Positions 60,248 through 64,000 of a stretch of DNA of 64,000 nt are shown piece by piece (within the stretch, counting starts at the first letter, position 1; each line of letters opens with the position of its first letter). Source of the DNA: Nitrososphaerota archaeon (lineage in GTDB: Archaea > Thermoproteota > Nitrososphaeria > Nitrososphaerales > CADDZS01); contig JAJPHP010000078.1 of NCBI GenBank assembly GCA_021325255.1, positions 13,487 through 77,486 of the forward strand, written 5' to 3'. A program made the translations under genes and the position numbers. The notes below the pieces were generated by a model. That model saw only the letters and a list, made by a program, of their open reading frames with translations, was not told where the DNA came from and made no database searches.

Positions 60248-61435
60248 CTAGTAACTCCTTGGGAGACGAAGTACACGCTGCCCGATAAAGTTCAGAACCA
60301 TTTCCTCTGGAACGGGACCGGTCCTGAATAGGCGGCTATCACGCCAGTGTCTTTCAACATCAGAGTTCTTTGCATACCCTAATCCACCGTAGGTCTGAAT
60401 TGCCCTGTCTGCAGCAAAGAACGCAGCTCTAGCACCGAGATATGCAGCGATGTTAGCTGATATCGAGCAATCCTGCCCGTTGTCAAACTGCCAAGCGGCT
60501 TTTTGTGTAATTGCCCAGGCGCACTCTAGGTCTACCTTTGAGCGAGCAAGCGGAAACTGGATGGCTTGGTTTGAACCTATGGGCCTCCCGAAAACCTGCC
60601 GGCCGGTCGCATATGCGACCGCCCTTTCTAGGACGAGAGCGCCTAAGCCGCAGCTCATTGAGGCCGTTGAGATCCTCTCGGCGTTGAGTAGCGCTGGAAG
60701 AACATCCCAGCCCCTGTCTACTTTTCCCAACACAGAACTTGCCGGGACATACACGTCTTCAAAGAAGACCTCGTTGGACCCCAGCGCGCGCATTGAGATG
60801 TCCTCGATTCTCTTTGTCCTCACCTGACCTTCCTTCAGGTCCTTCTTCTGAACAAGAAACAGAGTGAGGCCATCAGTCCTCTTTGCGGCCTTGTCCTTCG
60901 GCGTGGTTCTTGCCACGATGTTGAAGAGCGTCGCTTTGTGAGCTAGAGTGATCCATATCTTCTGCCCATTGATGACAAAGCCATCTCCTTCTTTCCGTGC
61001 GGTTGTAGCAATGTCAAGGGTGTTTACTCCAGCTGATGGCTCCGTTAGGGCAAATGACATAATGTGCTTCCCCGAAGCCAGTTCAGGAAGCAACACGTGT
61101 TTGAGAGGCGCCTGGGCGAATGTCTTTATCGTCTGGATTGCGAAGACGCATATCGCCATAACAATATCTCCCGCCGACATGCCGAGCCTCTTCGAGAGCT
61201 CATGAATTGCGATGGAGACCTCGGTCAGTCCGAGCCCCGTCCCCCCGTACTCAGAGGGAACGTTAAGGTTGAACCAGCCGTTGGTCGCGAGTGCGTCAAA
61301 GTACTCCTGCGGGAACTCGCCTGACTCGTCGTGACTCCTCCAGTACGAGTCGGGGAAGTTCGAGGCAAGTGTCGCCAGCGCGTCCCGCAATAGTTTTTGG
61401 TCTTCAGATTCGTCGAAGTTCAGCAATCTAGGCAA
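60248..61435 (-). CDS. Acyl-CoA dehydrogenase (2)
   Basis: 395 residues, paralog of the downstream ACAD. Seen: SEYGGTGLGLTEVSIAIHEL, MSFALTEPSAGVNTLDIATT, GFVINGQKIWITLAHKATLF, RQVFGRPIGSNQAIQFPLAR and IQTYGGLGYAKNSDVERHWR. The catalytic acidic residue is probably in PVPEEMVLNFIG near the C-terminus. Motif LTEPSAGVN is canonical, the paralog having LTEEVSGFD. Probably acts on a branched or aromatic side-chain acyl-CoA together with the thiolase/DUF35 and enoyl-CoA enzymes. Confidence 0.93.
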   Translation of the reverse strand: MPRLLNFDESEDQKLLRDALATLASNFPDSYWRSHDESGEFPQEYFDALATNGWFNLNVPSEYGGTGLGLTEVSIAIHELSKRLGMSAGDIVMAICVFAIQTIKTFAQAPLKHVLLPELASGKHIMSFALTEPSAGVNTLDIATTARKEGDGFVINGQKIWITLAHKATLFNIVARTTPKDKAAKRTDGLTLFLVQKKDLKEGQVRTKRIEDISMRALGSNEVFFEDVYVPASSVLGKVDRGWDVLPALLNAERISTASMSCGLGALVLERAVAYATGRQVFGRPIGSNQAIQFPLARSKVDLECAWAITQKAAWQFDNGQDCSISANIAAYLGARAAFFAADRAIQTYGGLGYAKNSDVERHWRDSRLFRTGPVPEEMVLNFIGQRVLRLPRSY

Positions 61436-61564
61436 ATACGGCAGTCCGCTGAGAATAAGAGTATTTTGAGCGGCGCGTAGTTTTTATTCTGCTGATTGAA
61501 GGCTAATTTCTCGCCCAAGTAGCCGATTTAGCGAAATGGAGAGGCCGAGATACGAAAGCGACAA

Positions 61565-62113
61565 ATGAGCGTAGCAAATAGCTCTGGGATATTATTGAGC
61601 AGGAGAGTGAAGTCGCAGAGACCTTTGCCACACGAATGGACCGAAGATCAACTCAGGAGACAAGTAAAGAACGCCATCTTCCGGGTGTTTGATGCCGCAA
61701 AGTCAAGGGACTTTGGAATACTCGCCTCGATGCATTATCCTAGCGACGAAATCTTTTCGAAGTTTGATTTCTCTGCGCCTTACAAGAGGCAGACTTTCTC
61801 TCAGGCTTTGATGCATGAAGAGGTTGCCTACTCCAGCATCACAGATTTCAACTACGAAGTTAGTGAACTGCGAATCGATCTCTTGAATGAGAAGGTCGCG
61901 ATTGCAACTTTTCTTCTCGACACTGGAGGACTGTTCGTCAACGATTACAGGTTTGAGGGCAGCCCGGCGAGAACCAAGCTCAGGGCGACGATGGTCTTTC
62001 TCTGGAAGGACGACAAGTGGCTGATAGTTCACGAGCACTTTTCGAGTTTTCCTGACGAGACCGAGTTCACTCGACAGCCGAAGAGCGGCGAACTGAAGAC
62101 GGCAAAGGTCTAA
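61565..62113 (+). CDS. SnoaL/NTF2-like protein
   Basis: 182 residues, ATG start. Helix FRVFDAAKSRDFGILASMHY and strand pattern (SEIRIDLLNEKVAIATFLLD, KLRATMVFLWKDDKWLIVHE, HFSSFP) give the cone-shaped NTF2/SnoaL fold, whose last strand usually ends DGWKIVHEHFS. Such proteins bind small ligands or act as polyketide-cyclase-type enzymes; no catalytic pair can be named. Divergent from the ACAD operon. Confidence 0.85.
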   Translation: MSVANSSGILLSRRVKSQRPLPHEWTEDQLRRQVKNAIFRVFDAAKSRDFGILASMHYPSDEIFSKFDFSAPYKRQTFSQALMHEEVAYSSITDFNYEVSELRIDLLNEKVAIATFLLDTGGLFVNDYRFEGSPARTKLRATMVFLWKDDKWLIVHEHFSSFPDETEFTRQPKSGELKTAKV

Positions 62114-62174
62114 AACCAGTCGTTGCTAGCACCAAGCGAACAACATAGTCTGTCCTGAGGTAAGGAATTCGAAA

Positions 62175-62852
62175 TTGAGTTCAGATGTTGGAATCGTCTT
62201 TCCGAGAACCGACAAGTACCTGCATTCTCTGCTGAGGCCAAGAGACAGCGTACTCACAGACCTTGAGAAGGACGCGGAGAAGAATAACGTCCCCATAGTC
62301 GGCCCGCTGGTAGGAAATCTACTTTCTATCATTGCGGAAAGTTGCAACGCAAGAAAAGTCCTTGAGATAGGGACTGCAACCGGTTATTCAGGGATTTGGC
62401 TCGGCAGGGTCGTCAAAAAGAACTCTGGGAAGCTGATTACAATAGAAATGGACCCCAAGCGCCGAGAAATTGCGACGAGGAGCTTCAGGAGAGCAGAACT
62501 TACAGAGAACATCGAACTTTTGTCGGGCGACGCAAATGAGATTGTTCCCCGTTTAGCGAGAGATGAAAGAGGTGAATTCGATCTCGTCTTTCTTGACGTG
62601 GGAGACAAGAAGCTATATGTTGATCTGTTCGAACCCAGCGCAGCGCTGTTACGCAAAGGTGGATACCTAGTAGCTGACAACGTTCTGTGGAGTGGGCAGG
62701 TCGCCGTTCCGTCGGACAAGAGTTCGGAGACTGTCATAATCAGAAAATTCAACAACCTTGTCTACTCTGACTCTAGATTCCAGCCAGCAATCATTCCACT
62801 GCGAGATGGCGTGATGTTGGCACGCAAAATCACTGACAAGAATTCCAGATAG
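62175..62852 (+). CDS. O-methyltransferase (class I, COMT-like)
   Basis: 225 residues, TTG start. Motifs: IVGPLVGNLLSIIAESCNAR, KVLEIGTATGYSGIWLGRVV (motif I), KLITIEMDPKRREIATRSFR, IELLSGDANEIVPRL and FDLVFLDVGDKKLYVDLFEP with the metal-binding Asp of the catechol O-methyltransferase-like group, then YLVADNVLWSGQV. Mg-dependent transfer of a methyl to a hydroxyl is likely; substrate unknown. Last protein gene before the tRNA. Confidence 0.92.
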   Translation: MSSDVGIVFPRTDKYLHSLLRPRDSVLTDLEKDAEKNNVPIVGPLVGNLLSIIAESCNARKVLEIGTATGYSGIWLGRVVKKNSGKLITIEMDPKRREIATRSFRRAELTENIELLSGDANEIVPRLARDERGEFDLVFLDVGDKKLYVDLFEPSAALLRKGGYLVADNVLWSGQVAVPSDKSSETVIIRKFNNLVYSDSRFQPAIIPLRDGVMLARKITDKNSR

Positions 62853-62992
62853 ACTAGAGACTTCCGAGTCAACAAAGAAAGCGGTGGAAAAAGCAGTTCC
62901 ATTTACAAAGGCTTAAGTCGGGTTGGATGAGAGCTTCTTTTGGCATCACCTGAGAAACTGAGGCTCAAATTGCCATTGTTTGAAGTTACTTT

Positions 62993-63107
62993 GGGGCCGT
63001 GGTGTAGCTTGGTCAACATGCGAGCCTCGGGGTAAGAGCCATTGAAACACATGGTACCCTTGCGAGATCGCTCGTGACCGCCGGTTCAAATCCGGCCGAC
63101 CCCACCA
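62993..63107 (+). tRNA. trnP: tRNA-Pro (CGG) with a 37-nt bulge-helix-bulge intron
   Basis: Full cloverleaf: acceptor 62993-62999 pairs with 63097-63103, D-stem GTGT/ACAT, anticodon stem CGAGC/GCTCG, T-stem GCCGG/CCGGC with loop TTCAAAT, discriminator A and an encoded CCA. Anticodon CGG (63028-63030) reads CCG. Intron 63032-63068 lies after position 37; both splice sites sit in 3-nt bulges (GGG at 63030-63032 and ATC at 63067-63069) around a perfect 4-bp helix CTCG/CGAG, the ideal archaeal splicing motif. Acceptor pair 5-68 is C-A (mismatch). Confidence 0.93.
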
Positions 63108-63229
63108 TTCTAGTGGGTTTAATTTCTAGAGCATTTTCTTTTTCTGCTGCTATTTACTGCTTCGGGAGCGCAAACATGGAATTGAAAGCATTCGCGGCGC
63201 TCGGAGGAAGATCTTTCTTCCCAAGCGTC

Positions 63230-63694
63230 TTACTTTTGTGAGCTCTTTGTTAGTTCAAGCAAGCGTTGAAACTGCCAATTTTCGCTCTTTATCCACTGCA
63301 TCGAAGGAATTTGTTGCCCTGTAGATGGCCTGCAAGGCGTAGGTGCGGCACCTAAGGAATGAGTGCGGACATGTGCGGTCGCGACCGCTTGGCCAGCGGC
63401 ACGCGCCGCGGAGCGGGCGGAGTCATCCTCTCTGACTTCACGAGCAGCTGCGTGAGAGGCAAGCGCAGCTTTGCGAATATCGGACTTCTCAGAGATTCCC
63501 CCATCAATCCATGCCCTCAGTGTTTTCACAGCGTTTCGAGGGCGAGGATCTTCTGGATGCTTTTCCTCAAAGTACGGCATGACGCGCTCAACACAATCGA
63601 TAGCCCAGACTGCTAGTGTCTTGTGGTCAGCTTTCTTCTCAAGCTGTACTATTGAATCATCGGGATGTGTAACAGAGAATCTTGCCTTTCGCAT
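63230..63694 (-). CDS. Imm5-like putative immunity protein
   Basis: 154 residues. The helical core LAVWAIDCVERVMPYFEEKH, PEDPRPRNAVKTLRAWIDGG, IRKAALASHAAAREVREDDS and ARAAGQAVATAHVRTHSLGA matches the Imm5 family annotated as putative immunity protein against contact-dependent toxins. No toxin gene is adjacent. In archaea such solitary genes probably have another role. C-terminus (QIPSMQWIKSENWQFQRLLE) is helical. Confidence 0.78.
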   Translation of the reverse strand: MRKARFSVTHPDDSIVQLEKKADHKTLAVWAIDCVERVMPYFEEKHPEDPRPRNAVKTLRAWIDGGISEKSDIRKAALASHAAAREVREDDSARSAARAAGQAVATAHVRTHSLGAAPTPCRPSTGQQIPSMQWIKSENWQFQRLLELTKSSQK

Positions 63695-63901
63695 ATTGTT
63701 AGATTTCTAGTTTCTTCGCCATCTATTACCAGCAGTTGCTCTTCTAAAATCGAAAGTGTGCGAGTAGTCCCGTTTACAAGAAGCGGATTCTATCACAATA
63801 CTTTCAAGTTGATATGGTTCGGATGCTTTCGATCCCTGGATATGAAACCCAACTCCGAATATTTGGTATATTATCCGATTGCTATCGTAAGTCAGGTACC
63901 G

Positions 63902-64000
63902 TCAAGATAAGGCTGATGGCACTCTCTCCTTGAATGTCTCATGAGGTCTTATGTGATTGTACCAGTACGCGAATAGATGCAGGAATTTGGATATGCGCTC
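63902..64000 (-). mobile_element. C-terminal end of an integrase-core (DDE) transposase
   Basis: Minus-strand frame entering from the right edge and ending at TGA (63902-63904): ERISKFLHLFAYWYNHIRPH then ETFKERVPSALS. The NxxRPHxxxxxxxP tail is the C-terminal signature of rve-type transposases of the IS481/IS3 kind. Most of the gene is outside the window, so the family and intactness cannot be decided. No terminal inverted repeat can be seen on this side. Confidence 0.7.

Overview
The window (about 49% G+C) is archaeal chromosome, probably from an aerobic or microaerophilic, organotrophic and possibly thermoacidophilic member of the TACK/Thermoplasmata-like breadth (e.g. a non-ammonia-oxidising Nitrososphaeria relative). 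Evidence: TATA boxes about 25-30 bp before leaderless or nearly leaderless starts, many TTG/GTG starts, a tRNA-Pro with a bulge-helix-bulge intron, HTH_10 (bacterio-opsin-activator) regulators, a Sulfolobus-type zinc-containing 7Fe ferredoxin, phosphosulfolactate-synthase family, type-5 uracil-DNA glycosylase, a CbsA-like cytochrome and an archaeal actin. The exact lineage cannot be fixed from sequence reading alone.

Layout. 1-1.6 kb: 2-oxoacid:ferredoxin oxidoreductase (left end cut). 1.8-15.5 kb: mixed region with small zinc and hemerythrin-like proteins, an HTH_10 regulator, FAD oxidoreductase divergent from a fused 2-oxoacid dehydrogenase E1, a radical SAM/SPASM enzyme, the zinc ferredoxin and two decayed genes. 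15.8-21.4 kb: a DMSO-reductase-family molybdoenzyme, FdhD, a previously overlooked 53-residue ORF, a four-cluster ferredoxin subunit and a cytochrome b-type membrane subunit. 22-27 kb: two more hemerythrins, an ArsR-like/membrane protein pair, Usp, a ferritin-VIT1 fusion, a CBS protein. 27-32 kb: a bc1-like module (CbsA-like haem protein, Rieske, cytochrome b, small membrane protein) facing a second Rieske protein with membrane segments. 32-38.6 kb: metal P-type ATPase, Hsp20, CBS proteins, zinc-ribbon, DUF302, V4R. 38.7-40.9 kb: an unassigned membrane protein/ferredoxin operon. 41-44.8 kb: HTH_10 regulator followed by DUF2249-cupin, MIP18/DUF59, NnrS-like membrane protein and a minimal sulfite-oxidase-type Moco domain. 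44.8-51.2 kb: MazG-like protein divergent from a KaiC-like ATPase, a coiled-coil micro-ORF, an actin and a VWA protein. 51.4-62.9 kb: acyl-CoA/organic-acid metabolism, UDG and methyltransferase. 63-64 kb: tRNA-Pro, Imm5-like protein and a transposase tail.

Two things stand out. First, a recurrent palindrome, core TTCTCA-N4-TGAGAA with TTATCA variants, lies 22-26 bp upstream of the TATA box of about ten promoters between 24 and 55 kb, tying together an ArsR-like regulator, three CBS proteins, Hsp20, the metal ATPase, a membrane protein, the CbsA/Rieske/cytochrome b operon, an HTH_10 regulator and a molybdenum hydroxylase: an apparent stress or redox regulon. Second, the KaiC-like/coiled-coil/actin/VWA block looks like an undescribed cytoskeletal or signalling system. 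The cytochrome b also carries Lys211 where a haem-ligand His is expected.
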